Shown piece by piece: positions 27,555 to 36,041 of a stretch of DNA of 64,000 bases (within the stretch, counting starts at the first letter, position 1; each line of letters opens with the position of its first letter). Source of the stretch: an uncultured Bacteroidota bacterium (GTDB lineage: Bacteria; Bacteroidota; Bacteroidia; Chitinophagales; Chitinophagaceae); NCBI GenBank assembly GCA_903853805.1, contig CAINUN010000083.1:1-64000 (forward strand). The letters are read 5' to 3'. The notes beneath the pieces are model-generated. The model did no database searches. It was not told where the DNA came from and saw nothing but the letters and a program-made list of their open reading frames with translations. The position numbers and the translations under genes were made by a program.

Positions 27555-27790
27555 TCAGGAATGAGCTCCGCTAAAACGTTTGACTTTCTTTTTGATGGCA
27601 CTAACAATGGCGTAAAGTAGAGATGCCACATATTCAGACATAGCACGACAATATGTTTTTTTGAAACTGAAAACGTACTCAGTGACTGGATTGATTTGCC
27701 CAATTCCTCGTCAATCGTAACGAATGACAACATAGAATCGAGAAGTGACTCGTCAGGAATATTGTTTAGCAATAAACATTGAAAGTCAAT
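27555..27790 (-). pseudogene. Probable decayed gene remnant (frameshifted)
   Basis: One minus-strand frame reads NNIPDESLLDSMLSFVTIDE and runs past EELGKSIQSL to 27536, with no ATG start. A second frame reads QINPVTEYVFSFKKTYC, then AMSEYVASLLYAIVSAIKKK, stopping at 27555. Adding one G to the GGG of EELG (minus strand, about 27690) would fuse them into one plausible protein. I do not recognise the family. It could also be chance open frame in noncoding DNA. Confidence 0.35.
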
Positions 27791-27854
27791 GTTTATAAAT
27801 GAAAAACTTCGGCTATTAATTTACCAATTTGGGATTGGACAAGAGAGTGAAAAC

Positions 27855-28166
27855 TTAATCATCTCCCCAATCTTTGCCAGTTACTTTATGTAAACTATCA
27901 AAGTAAATGACAGGGATATCGGACTTTAAATTGTCAGTGTTCATTATGAACTTAAAATAAGTATTGCTGGTATCTAAAGCTAAAGGTTCGCCTACTAATT
28001 CTTTCACTTCTTCAATACTCATTCCGACTTCAATCTTTTCGAAACTTCTTTTTGTAAAAAATGGCTCTAAAAATATTTGGTACACGAATAATCCAATGGC
28101 AAAGACAAATGTTATGGTCAGAATAATAGCTTTCCTAAATCTTTTGAAAAAAGAAGACAAATTCAT
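27855..28166 (-). CDS. Membrane-anchored protein with BamE/SmpA-like motif
   Basis: This 103-aa protein has one N-terminal TM (IILTITFVFAIGLFVYQIF). A short periplasmic domain follows, starting FEKIEVGMSIEEVKELVGEP. That motif is the hallmark of the BamE/SmpA-OmlA-like fold. There is no lipobox. The role is unknown. It lies 25 nt downstream of the DUF2807 gene and may be the last gene of the cytochrome oxidase transcript. Confidence 0.6.
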   Translation of the reverse strand: MNLSSFFKRFRKAIILTITFVFAIGLFVYQIFLEPFFTKRSFEKIEVGMSIEEVKELVGEPLALDTSNTYFKFIMNTDNLKSDIPVIYFDSLHKVTGKDWGDD

Positions 28167-28191
28167 TTTCTATTTTTTTACAAAAAAGCCC

Positions 28192-28914
28192 TTACTTATC
28201 TGCCACAATTCCACCAAGCCCTACCGTGCTCGATTTCACGATTGGGTTGCCACGATAGCGAATTTCTCCGCCACCATTTACAGTGCCATCAAGAGTTTTA
28301 ATCGCAGTAACTTTTATTTCGCCAGCACCTGCAATCTCTGCTATTACATCTTGAGTTTGTACACCAAAACCTTTGATGCTACCAGCCCCTGAAATAGTAT
28401 AGTTAGCATGGTGAACCGTTCCTTTCTCAAAACTCACATCGCCAGCGCCATTGATTTCAGTTATCAAGCTTTCAGCGTTCAACGATTGAATTTTGATATT
28501 GCCTGCACCATTGATGGTAAGGTGAAAATCCTTGCTTTGAAGATTGCCATCAATAGTCACATCTGCTGAGCCATTAATTTCTAAATCCTCTAAAGAAGCT
28601 ACTGTGATATCCGCAACGATGTCTTTATCCGAATCAAAATCAAGTGATTCATCTAACTTATGAATTTTCAAAGTATTGCCTATTACTTGAGTTTGAATTT
28701 CTTTCAACAAGTTCTTGTATCCAGAAATTTGAACAGAAGCTTTTGCACCTTCTTTGATATGAATATCAGCTTCGAGCGGAACGCTAATTTCTACTTTATT
28801 AAAGTCACCGGTTTCGCGTGGGTCAACTGTAGACTCGCCCTCTCCAATTGTTAGCTTGCTGCCGCAAGAGGCAAAGAGAATTATTGAAAATAATGCAGTG
28901 ATAATCTTATTCAT
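28192..28914 (-). CDS. DUF2807 (head GIN) lipoprotein
   Basis: This lipoprotein of about 240 aa has the lipobox LFASCGS. The mature part is a beta-solenoid of short repeats such as DLEINGSADVTIDG, HLTINGAGNIKIQ and ITEINGAGDVSFEKG, typical of the DUF2807 putative auto-transporter adhesin domain of Bacteroidota. ATG 28914 overlaps the upstream stop by 8 nt, suggesting translational coupling; ATG 28926 is the alternative. The function is unknown. Confidence 0.8.
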   Translation of the reverse strand: MNKIITALFSIILFASCGSKLTIGEGESTVDPRETGDFNKVEISVPLEADIHIKEGAKASVQISGYKNLLKEIQTQVIGNTLKIHKLDESLDFDSDKDIVADITVASLEDLEINGSADVTIDGNLQSKDFHLTINGAGNIKIQSLNAESLITEINGAGDVSFEKGTVHHANYTISGAGSIKGFGVQTQDVIAEIAGAGEIKVTAIKTLDGTVNGGGEIRYRGNPIVKSSTVGLGGIVADK

Positions 28915-29131
28915 TGTGTGTTTCATTTTTTTGAGATTTCCAGTAAAGAAAACCAATGGTAAGCATAATCGTAAGAGGAAAAGCAGCGAGGTAAAGAATT
29001 CCATTATTCATACCCTTAGCTTTTTTATCATTCAAGCCATTGGCAACTTTGGTGCAAACACTACATCCCTGAGCAAAAACTTTTGGTGAAGCAAAAGCAA
29101 GCAACAAAACCAACAAGAAGCCTTTTCTCAT
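28907..29131 (-). CDS. Small exported CxxC protein of the oxidase cluster
   Basis: This 74-aa protein starts at MRKGFLLVLLL, with signal peptide cleavage likely near VFAQG. Immediately after comes a CSVC motif, then a TM helix (ILYLAAFPLTIMLTIGFLYW). The open frame extends 28 codons upstream, but that part overlaps the DUF420 gene and looks non-coding. A small CxxC membrane protein beside SCO and oxidase genes suggests a role in copper or thiol handling; this is inference. Confidence 0.65.
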   Translation of the reverse strand: MRKGFLLVLLLAFASPKVFAQGCSVCTKVANGLNDKKAKGMNNGILYLAAFPLTIMLTIGFLYWKSQKNETHNE

Positions 29132-29154
29132 GCAATAAAAGTAGAGTTTTCGTA

Positions 29155-29694
29155 TCAATAATAAGGCGAAATCAATAAATAAACCACTACACCAGTGATG
29201 CTCACATACAACCACAATGGAAAGGTGTATTTCGCCATCTTTTTATGTTGTTCATACTCGCCAGTCAATGCACGATAGGCAGTAAAAAGAATAAAAGGAA
29301 GAATGATCGCTGCTAAAATGATGTGTGTGGTAAGTATAAAAAAATATAAATAACGGATTGTGCCCTCACCACCAAATTTTGTATCTCCTGCAAAAAGATG
29401 ATGGGCGATGTAAGAAACTAAAAACAAAACAGAAAGCAAAATGGCACCAAACATCAGGTTGCGATGAAGGGTAAAGTTTTTTTGTTTCACAGCAGCTAAT
29501 GCCGCAAAAAGGGTGATGGAAACAAGCGAGTTGATAACTGCATTGATTTTAGCAAAAACATGCACTTCAAAACCAAGATCAACATTGAGTTTAAATTTGG
29601 AAAGCAAGACAACAGCTGCAAATACTACGAAAGAAACTGTAATGATAAGTAAGCGGGCTGTTTTATCGTTTTTCTTAAAAACAGGTTGTAACAT
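29155..29694 (-). CDS. DUF420 family membrane protein
   Basis: This 179-aa protein has about five TM helices. Conserved His residues lie in YIAHHLFAGDT and LTTHIILAAIILP, and the C-terminus has KYTFPLWLYVSITGVVVYLL. This is the DUF420 family, linked by context to cytochrome oxidase assembly (CtaM-like). It is directly downstream of the SCO gene. Confidence 0.85.
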   Translation of the reverse strand: MLQPVFKKNDKTARLLIITVSFVVFAAVVLLSKFKLNVDLGFEVHVFAKINAVINSLVSITLFAALAAVKQKNFTLHRNLMFGAILLSVLFLVSYIAHHLFAGDTKFGGEGTIRYLYFFILTTHIILAAIILPFILFTAYRALTGEYEQHKKMAKYTFPLWLYVSITGVVVYLLISPYY

Positions 29695-29706
29695 TTAGTG
29701 AAAAAT

Positions 29707-30435
29707 TTATTTGGTTTGTTTTTTCTTTTCCATGGTCAATAATGAAAGGTCGTAAGCACACTTAGAAATTTCAAAACTATCTAAGCCTGCATAATAACCT
29801 CTAATGAATCGGTCGCCATCGAGGATGGTTATTTTCTCTGTATGAATAAAATCTTCAGCACCCCCATCGCCTTCACCCACTGTAAGTTTCAATTCGTAGC
29901 GAGCAAAGTCATAAATTTTTTTCTTATCGCCCGTAAGCATATACCAATGATCGTGGTCCACACCATATTGGTCGGCAAATTTTCTAAGTTGTTGAAAAGA
30001 ATCTCTTTCAGGATCAACAGTAAGTGAAATGAACTGTATTTGGTTGTCTAATTGCTCTTCCCTTTTTGGGTCTTTGCGAAATGCACGCAGCAATAGCTTC
30101 ATGTTTTTGGTAAGCTTTGGACATACAATAGGGCAATGACTGAAGAAGAAATCAACCACAAGTATTTTTCCTTTCAGGTCTTTATTTAAAGAAATTGATT
30201 GACCTAATTGATTGACAAGAACCAAATCGGAAACCTGATGATATTCCGTATCAACAACCTGTTTACCTTTCACTGTTTTAGGAATTATACTTTCAACTCC
30301 ATATTTTCTTGGCAATAGCAACTTGTCTTTATGCAATAACTTGGCAATAAGAAAAAAAGATAGCGGCACTATGGAAGTAACCGCTATCGCTATTAATAAT
30401 TTAAGCAGAAGATTTTTACTTTTTGGTTGGCTCAT
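29707..30435 (-). CDS. SCO1/SenC family copper chaperone
   Basis: This 242-aa thioredoxin-fold protein is anchored by an N-terminal TM. The copper-binding motif is SHCPIVCPKLTKNM, with the third ligand His probably in DFIHTEKI. SCO proteins deliver copper to the CuA centre of cytochrome oxidase subunit II. It sits 3 nt after the subunit IV gene. Confidence 0.92.
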   Translation of the reverse strand: MSQPKSKNLLLKLLIAIAVTSIVPLSFFLIAKLLHKDKLLLPRKYGVESIIPKTVKGKQVVDTEYHQVSDLVLVNQLGQSISLNKDLKGKILVVDFFFSHCPIVCPKLTKNMKLLLRAFRKDPKREEQLDNQIQFISLTVDPERDSFQQLRKFADQYGVDHDHWYMLTGDKKKIYDFARYELKLTVGEGDGGAEDFIHTEKITILDGDRFIRGYYAGLDSFEISKCAYDLSLLTMEKKKQTK

Positions 30436-30438
30436 TAA

Positions 30439-30894
30439 TTAAGAATGAGATTCAATTACTTGAGTTGTATTATTTCTATTTGGTGAGGTATTGTTCATAT
30501 CTAACCAAAATCCACCATCGTAAAGGAATGCTATAATAAACCAAATGAAGAGAACCAATGGAATTAATACAGCAATCATAAAGTTTTTCAATTCATCACC
30601 AAGATGCATGAATACAGAAACAATATAGCCTGCCTTTAATAAAGTCAGCCCGAGGAAAAAAGTGGCAACCAATGCTTTTGGCATTGAGTGGCTAAAAAAC
30701 ATACCAACAATAACCTCAGCAATAGTGATGGCTAATAAAAACCAGAATACTTTCCAGATTCTACCAACTTGTTTTTTGCTGCCTTCCGATTTCAGGTCAT
30801 GTCCAAAATGATGGTTCATCAAACCAGAGTATAGAGCCGATTGATCACCTTCGTATAAATGTTGTGTGCTTGATTCGTTATTAAGTTGTGACAT
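30439..30894 (-). CDS. Cytochrome c oxidase subunit IV family protein
   Basis: This 151-aa protein has three TM helices. The pattern is VFWFLLAITIAEVIVGMFFS, then LLKAGYIVSVFMHLGDELKN with the conserved MHLGDE, then LVLFIWFIIAFLYDGG. It corresponds to the prokaryotic COX4/CtaF family. It is 43 nt downstream of a subunit III gene. Confidence 0.85.
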   Translation of the reverse strand: MSQLNNESSTQHLYEGDQSALYSGLMNHHFGHDLKSEGSKKQVGRIWKVFWFLLAITIAEVIVGMFFSHSMPKALVATFFLGLTLLKAGYIVSVFMHLGDELKNFMIAVLIPLVLFIWFIIAFLYDGGFWLDMNNTSPNRNNTTQVIESHS

Positions 30895-30937
30895 TTTTAT
30901 TCTTTGTTTTTAGTAGTGGAATCTTGTTACAAAAAAT

Positions 30938-31684
30938 TTAGAGTAGATAGAAACAGGTAAATACAAATACCCAAACCAAATCTACAAAGTGCCAGTACAA
31001 TCCGATTTTTTCAATCATTTCATAATGACCTCTTTTATCGTAAGTACCGTTCACCGTATTAATCAGAGCAATGATTAAAAAAACAACACCGCTCAAAACG
31101 TGACCTCCGTGGAAGCCCGTAATGGTGAAGAAGTAGTTATAGAAATCATGTGTAGCTTGCAAGCCAGCACCTGTTTTAAAGGCAGGATTATCAATAGTTT
31201 TAGAATTAAAGAAATGTTCGAAAGTTTCTTTTGCAGTATTGATATCTGTAAAAGAACCCCACCAAGCACCTTGATGGCTTAAGTGAGTCCATTCCCAAGC
31301 TTGACAGCTAAGGAAACAAATACCACCAATGATGGTAAACAATAACCACTTAATCACTCCTTTTCTATCACCATAATGCCCAGCGTGAACAGCTAATACC
31401 ATTGTAACCGATGACATGATAAGGATGAAAGTCATTAAACTCACAAATAACAAAGGAAGGTTTGCTTCACCCATAAACGGGAAAGCATGGAACACTTTGT
31501 TAGGATCTGGCCACACTGCACTAAAGAAGCGAGTTGTACCATAAGAAATGAGGAAGGAGCCGAATGTAAATGCATCTGATAATAGGAAGAACCACATCAT
31601 CATTTTACCGTAGCTGACGTTGAAGGGAGATCTTCCTCCACTCCATACTTTTCTTTCAGCATTTGCTGCCGTTGCTTGTGCCAT
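30938..31684 (-). CDS. Cytochrome c oxidase subunit III
   Basis: This 248-aa protein has about six TM helices. Subunit III features are MMWFFLLSDAFTFGSFLISY, LLFVSLMTFILIMSSVTMV, FYNYFFTITGFHGGHVLSGV and GLYWHFVDLVWVFVFTCFYL. It is the longer of two subunit III genes here. Confidence 0.92.
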   Translation of the reverse strand: MAQATAANAERKVWSGGRSPFNVSYGKMMMWFFLLSDAFTFGSFLISYGTTRFFSAVWPDPNKVFHAFPFMGEANLPLLFVSLMTFILIMSSVTMVLAVHAGHYGDRKGVIKWLLFTIIGGICFLSCQAWEWTHLSHQGAWWGSFTDINTAKETFEHFFNSKTIDNPAFKTGAGLQATHDFYNYFFTITGFHGGHVLSGVVFLIIALINTVNGTYDKRGHYEMIEKIGLYWHFVDLVWVFVFTCFYLL

Positions 31685-31742
31685 AATAGATTAAACAGTA
31701 TTAGTTAGGTCGTAAAAATTGAGTGCGAATTTGCGGATAATT

Positions 31743-32348
31743 TTATTGATTTGCTATAAAGAAGATGAATAAATATATCCACAATAAGTCCACAAAGTGC
31801 CAATAAGTGCCAATTACCTCCCAAGCAACCAAAGTTGGAGGGGTCATTTTTTTCCAAGTTGCCTTCATGTAAACAATGCCCAATGCTATTATTCCACCAA
31901 TAATATGAAGGAGATGAAGCCCAGCGATAACAAACAAAAAAGATTCACTTGGGTTGCCATTTACTTGAACTGGCAATGAAAGATTTTGTTGTTCACCACT
32001 TAGAATGACTTGTTGTGGTTGATTGTATAATTGTTGAAATCCAAAGTATTGTAACACAACAAAGACGATGCCCAGCACCAAGGTAAGGAGCATCCATTGC
32101 TTTAATTTGGCAGTTTCTTTTTTCTTAAATGCGCTTATACCCAATGCTAAGGTTACGCTACTTGTAATAATTACCACTGTGCTAACCCAAAATATTTGAG
32201 GCAATTGATAGCTGCGCCACATCCCACCTGATTGTTTCACCACATAAGCACTTGTCAATCCTGCAAACATCATCACTATACTTGCAATGGCAAGCCACAT
32301 AGCAAACTTATGTGGGTGGATTTTTTTATTTTCTACAGTAGAAGTCAT
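31743..32348 (-). CDS. Heme-copper oxidase subunit III (second copy)
   Basis: This 201-aa protein has five TM helices: KFAMWLAIASIVMMFAGLTS, FWVSTVVIITSSVTLALG, LHLLHIIGGIIALGIVY and TYWHFVDLLWIYLFIFFIA. It is a shorter paralogue of the next gene. Bacteroidota often carry this pair in tandem. It is 14 nt downstream of cyoE. Confidence 0.9.
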   Translation of the reverse strand: MTSTVENKKIHPHKFAMWLAIASIVMMFAGLTSAYVVKQSGGMWRSYQLPQIFWVSTVVIITSSVTLALGISAFKKKETAKLKQWMLLTLVLGIVFVVLQYFGFQQLYNQPQQVILSGEQQNLSLPVQVNGNPSESFLFVIAGLHLLHIIGGIIALGIVYMKATWKKMTPPTLVAWEVIGTYWHFVDLLWIYLFIFFIANQ

Positions 32349-32362
32349 TATTGAAATAGTTG

Positions 32363-33262
32363 TTACAGTTTGTCAAATAATAGTGCCAATAAAACAGTTG
32401 GCAAATACACAAATGAAGTGTACATCACCATTTTTGCGCTTTTTTTATCGTTTTTTCTAAAAAAATTATAGGAGGCAAGGAAATACAATAAACCTAATGC
32501 CATGCTTACCCACATACCAATATTCCCGCTAAGCTGAATGGTTCTAGGCATTACGACTAATGGTATTAAAACTAGACTATAAAACATGCATTGTAAACCT
32601 GTGAATTTTGTTTTACCTTCTTTGCTTGGCAACATAAATATACCTGCTTTGCAATAATCTTCATATCCCACCCAAGCTATAGCCCAAAAATGTGGAAACT
32701 GCCAGAAAAATTGAATGAGGAAAAGTATCCATCCACCAATACCAATACTTCCTGTTGCTGCTACCCAACCAATCAATGGTGGAAATGCACCGGGAATAGC
32801 ACCAATAAACACAGCAACTGGGTGAATTTTTTTCATCGGTGTATAGGCAAAGGCATATAAAAGCAGCGATAAAAAACTAAGTCCGCCAGCAAACCAATTG
32901 AAATATAACCCAAGAACTATAGAGCCTGAGAACCCTGTAATAAAAGCAAATATCCAAGCTTCAGTAGTCGAAATTCTTTCTTGAGGAAGTGGGCGTTGTT
33001 CGGTACGCTTCATGAGCTTATCGCTGTAACGCTCCAATACTTGATTGATGGCATTAGCGCCACCTGTTACTAACAATCCACCAGTGAAAAGAATTATTAC
33101 TTCTTTCCAAGCAAAAGATATTCCTGGAGCAATAAGATAGCCCACTACACTACTAAAAACCACCATAAAACTAAGGTTAGGTTTCAGCAATTGCGCATAA
33201 TCCTTCAATCGAGCAACGAGGATGAAATACCATTTTGCCTTCATTGATTCTTCCTGCAACAT
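32363..33262 (-). CDS. cyoE: Protoheme IX farnesyltransferase (heme O synthase)
   Basis: This UbiA-family membrane prenyltransferase makes heme O for the oxidase. It has 299 aa and about eight TM helices. The first Asp-rich motif region is ANAINQVLERYSDKLMKRT. Other family motifs are RTEQRPLPQERIS, YTPMKKIHPVAVFIGAIPGA and FFWQFPHFWAIAWVGYEDY. Either Met1 or Met7 (33244) could be the start. It heads the oxidase assembly operon. Confidence 0.95.
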   Translation of the reverse strand: MLQEESMKAKWYFILVARLKDYAQLLKPNLSFMVVFSSVVGYLIAPGISFAWKEVIILFTGGLLVTGGANAINQVLERYSDKLMKRTEQRPLPQERISTTEAWIFAFITGFSGSIVLGLYFNWFAGGLSFLSLLLYAFAYTPMKKIHPVAVFIGAIPGAFPPLIGWVAATGSIGIGGWILFLIQFFWQFPHFWAIAWVGYEDYCKAGIFMLPSKEGKTKFTGLQCMFYSLVLIPLVVMPRTIQLSGNIGMWVSMALGLLYFLASYNFFRKNDKKSAKMVMYTSFVYLPTVLLALLFDKL

Positions 33263-33292
33263 GAATAGTTAATGAAATTTATTTTAAATGCG

Positions 33293-33322
33293 CAAAGGTA
33301 ACTTTTCGCAGTTTGACTGAAA
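33293..33322 (-). promoter_or_regulatory. Promoter of the oxidase assembly operon
   Basis: The minus strand has TTTC (-33, one mismatch), an 18-nt spacer and a perfect TACCTTTG (-7), 30 nt before the cyoE start. Confidence 0.6.
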
Positions 33323-33337
33323 TATTTTTTTGAAATA

Positions 33338-33961
33338 CTACAATAAAGGCTTCCAAATATTTCTTGTTGGCTCCAAGTTGTTAGCACTTTTCAACAACAC
33401 TAATAAAAACTCGTTTTCTGATTTTTTACTTCTCTTCAACATTCGCTGAATAGATTCTGTTGTTTGTTCAAAAGTAGAAGTCAGATTCATTTTCCAAACA
33501 TTATTTTCTTTGTAGAAATTCATGAATACAGGTGTCTTTTGTTTGTTCACCAACATTTGTCCGCGAGCAGAGACTTTATCAATAGTAACCTCGCCCAAAT
33601 CAGTTCCTTGCAAAGAAGCCTTGCTTATCAATCCTTTTTGAACAGAGAGGGTAAAAAGTCCTTTACCATCTTTTCCCTGCAATTCTTTTTTAGTAAGTTG
33701 GTGTCTTACACTTAACACCATCAGTCGGTCAAATAGGCTTAAGTGTTGAAGTTTTATACTGTCGTCATTTCGTACATGTTGCAATACTTCATTATAGTAA
33801 TTAATGGTTTTGCTATCCACAAAATTTACCGCATCACCACCTCTATCTTGTAGGATTGCGTCGCGGTAAAAACCAAAACATTTTTTCACTTCATTGGTTT
33901 CGTTTTGTGCAAAAACCCAAAGAGGAAATAGCAAGGCAACAATTGTCAATACTCTTTTCAT
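33338..33961 (-). CDS. Exported hypothetical protein
   Basis: This 207-aa protein has a signal peptide (VLTIVALLFPLWVFAQ). The mature region has helical segments, then a strand-rich part ending FMNFYKENNVWKMNLTSTFE. The pattern recalls SnoaL/NTF2-like exported domains, but no family is certain. It is 18 nt downstream of the DUF1569 gene on the same strand. Confidence 0.65.
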   Translation of the reverse strand: MKRVLTIVALLFPLWVFAQNETNEVKKCFGFYRDAILQDRGGDAVNFVDSKTINYYNEVLQHVRNDDSIKLQHLSLFDRLMVLSVRHQLTKKELQGKDGKGLFTLSVQKGLISKASLQGTDLGEVTIDKVSARGQMLVNKQKTPVFMNFYKENNVWKMNLTSTFEQTTESIQRMLKRSKKSENEFLLVLLKSANNLEPTRNIWKPLL

Positions 33962-33979
33962 TGTTTTTCTTATTAAATA

Positions 33980-34429
33980 TTATACTCCAAACTGACGAAG
34001 ATGATGATCCATATGTTTATACATCGAAATGCCCCATTGTTCGGGAGTAAGGTGTCCAAAAAAACCATGCGGATGACGCGTTACTTTTTCTAAACCACCA
34101 CGAACAAAATCGTTCATGATGGCTTTCAGTTTTTGTTTTTCGATTTCAAAATCGCGTTCATTGGAAATAATGAAGTCTTTACCTGTTGGCGAATTTTTAT
34201 CAAAAGGTTTTTCACTCAAATATTTCCCTTTTAAAAGGGGACCTAATATTTTTCCAATAAACAATTGTGGAGTGTTTTTATTTCCAATTGCCATTTCAAA
34301 AGTTTCGGTGCAATGTGCCATCATTTGTGATACATTCATCTTACCCCATTTGCGCTGTGATTTTGGTGTGAGATTATCCATACGTGCGTTGATTTCTTCC
34401 AACACACCGTTTTGAAATAAGGTATTCAT
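33980..34429 (-). CDS. DUF1569 (DinB-like) protein
   Basis: This 149-aa helical protein has the DinB-like metal-binding His pattern: KMNVSQMMAHCTETFEMAIG, then HPHGFFGHLTPEQWGISMYK, then MDHHLRQFG. It resembles DUF1569 of the DinB/YfiT superfamily. The catalytic role is unknown; relatives include thiol transferases. Confidence 0.75.
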   Translation of the reverse strand: MNTLFQNGVLEEINARMDNLTPKSQRKWGKMNVSQMMAHCTETFEMAIGNKNTPQLFIGKILGPLLKGKYLSEKPFDKNSPTGKDFIISNERDFEIEKQKLKAIMNDFVRGGLEKVTRHPHGFFGHLTPEQWGISMYKHMDHHLRQFGV

Positions 34430-34793
34430 TCCTAAGATTAATTTCTGTTCGAAAGTAAATTAGATTTTGGTACAAAGTCGTAAAGATTTTCTATGAAATT
34501 AAGTGACGCAGCAAAGATGTATTGAAAGAAAAAAATTCAAATTATATGAAGCCACCTTAGTCTGAATGATGGTATGATTTAGCCTTTGATCGCATTTTGA
34601 CAATTTGTTTTTATAATAGTTGAATACATTTTTAGAAAAGAAAAATACACGGAAGCCCCTATAATTTTAAGAGAAAATACAAACCGCTGGTGTCCAATAA
34701 GTATTATTGTTTCAAAGATTTTTAAATGCGGATGATAACAATAAACAAAGAAACCCCATCAACGAAAAAATCACTCAGCAAGAATGTTTCCAT
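34430..34793. other. Gene-free stretch upstream of ribBA
   Basis: This AT-rich stretch holds no convincing coding frame. I looked for the conserved blocks of an FMN riboswitch and did not find them. A frame open in phase with ribBA from 34707 looks non-coding. Confidence 0.5.
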
Positions 34794-34801
34794 TACTTTT
34801 G
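34794..34801 (+). promoter_or_regulatory. -7 box of ribBA
   Basis: TACTTTTG lies 22 nt before ATG 34824 and fits TAnnTTTG. No TTTG is seen at -33. It supports the downstream start. Confidence 0.4.
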
Positions 34802-34823
34802 TGGACAAATGCCCAAAGCATCC

Positions 34824-36029
34824 ATGTATCCACTAGACTCTATTGAAAGTGCTTTAGAAGACCTAAAAAAAGGAAAACTCCTAATTGTTGTTGACGATGA
34901 AGATCGTGAAAACGAAGGAGATTTCATAGCAGCAGCAGCCAATGTGACCCCAGAAGTCATCAACTTTATGACCAAACATGGTCGTGGTTTAATATGTGCA
35001 CCCTTGCCCGCAAAGCGTTGCGATGAATTACAACTGAACTTGATGGTGGATAAAAATACGGAACTTCACCAAACTCCTTTTACTGTATCTGTGGATTTGA
35101 TTGGGTATGGATGTACGACTGGCATTTCAGCTCAAGATCGTGCAAAAACTGTTCAAGCATTATTAGATCCCAATATCAAACCCAATGACCTCAGCCGCCC
35201 TGGACATATTTTCCCTTTAAAAGCAAGAAACGAAGGAGTATTACGTAGAGCAGGACATACCGAAGCTGCGGTTGATTTGTCGAGAATGGCAGGTTTTGAA
35301 CCTGGAGGCGTGATTGTTGAAATCATGAACGATGATGGTTCGATGGCAAGATTGCCACAGTTGATTGAAATTGCTAAGAAATTTGATTTGAAAATCATTT
35401 CTATTAAAGACTTGATTGAATATCGTTTGCGCACTGAAAGCCTCATTGAAGAAGAAGTGCGTGTGCTAATGCCAACAAAGCATGGTGATTTTGAATTAGT
35501 TTGTTTTCGTCAAACAAATACTGGGGAACAACACATGGCGCTCATTAAAGGAAAATGGGAGAAAGATGAACCGGTGATGGTACGCGTTCATAGTAGTTGT
35601 TTCACTGGTGACATTTTACACTCCCTACGTTGCGATTGTGGCGATCAATTACAAAAAGCTATGGAAATGGTGGAAGTTGCTGGTAAGGGTGTGGTATTGT
35701 ACATGAATCAGGAAGGTCGTGGCATTGGGTTGCTCAACAAACTAAAAGCTTATAAATTACAAGAAGAAGGTAAAGATACTGTTGAAGCAAATCTTGCATT
35801 AGGTTTTAAAAATGACCAACGCGATTATGGTGTTGGCGCTCAAATCCTTCGTTATCTTGGTGTTTCCAAAATAAAACTCATCAGCAATAACCCAAGAAAA
35901 CGTGCAGGTTTGAATGGTTATGGCTTGGAAATAGTAGATGCATTGCCTATTGAAATCAAACCAAATCCACACAACGAATTTTACCTTAAGACGAAGAGAG
36001 ATAAACTTGGTCATGAAATCCTAAAATAA
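34824..36029 (+). CDS. ribBA: Bifunctional DHBP synthase / GTP cyclohydrolase II
   Basis: This 401-aa fusion makes both riboflavin precursors. The N-terminal half (about 4-205) is dihydroxybutanone phosphate synthase, with [11 protein letters not shown] and RPGHIFPL, then [14 protein letters not shown]. The C-terminal half is GTP cyclohydrolase II, with zinc ligands in [18 protein letters not shown] and the catalytic region [14 protein letters not shown]. The start [18 protein letters not shown] fits homologues; the 39 codons upstream do not. Its product feeds RibH (8.3 kb). Confidence 0.95.
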   Translation: MYPLDSIESALEDLKKGKLLIVVDDEDRENEGDFIAAAANVTPEVINFMTKHGRGLICAPLPAKRCDELQLNLMVDKNTELHQTPFTVSVDLIGYGCTTGISAQDRAKTVQALLDPNIKPNDLSRPGHIFPLKARNEGVLRRAGHTEAAVDLSRMAGFEPGGVIVEIMNDDGSMARLPQLIEIAKKFDLKIISIKDLIEYRLRTESLIEEEVRVLMPTKHGDFELVCFRQTNTGEQHMALIKGKWEKDEPVMVRVHSSCFTGDILHSLRCDCGDQLQKAMEMVEVAGKGVVLYMNQEGRGIGLLNKLKAYKLQEEGKDTVEANLALGFKNDQRDYGVGAQILRYLGVSKIKLISNNPRKRAGLNGYGLEIVDALPIEIKPNPHNEFYLKTKRDKLGHEILK

Positions 36030-36041
36030 ACAGTTGTTGTT

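Noticed and set aside
29132-29215. Longer N-terminus of the CxxC protein
   Set aside because: It overlaps the DUF420 coding end and lacks a signal peptide; the later Met begins a clear one.
34430-34823. FMN riboswitch upstream of ribBA
   Set aside because: The conserved RFN blocks are not recognisable in this stretch.
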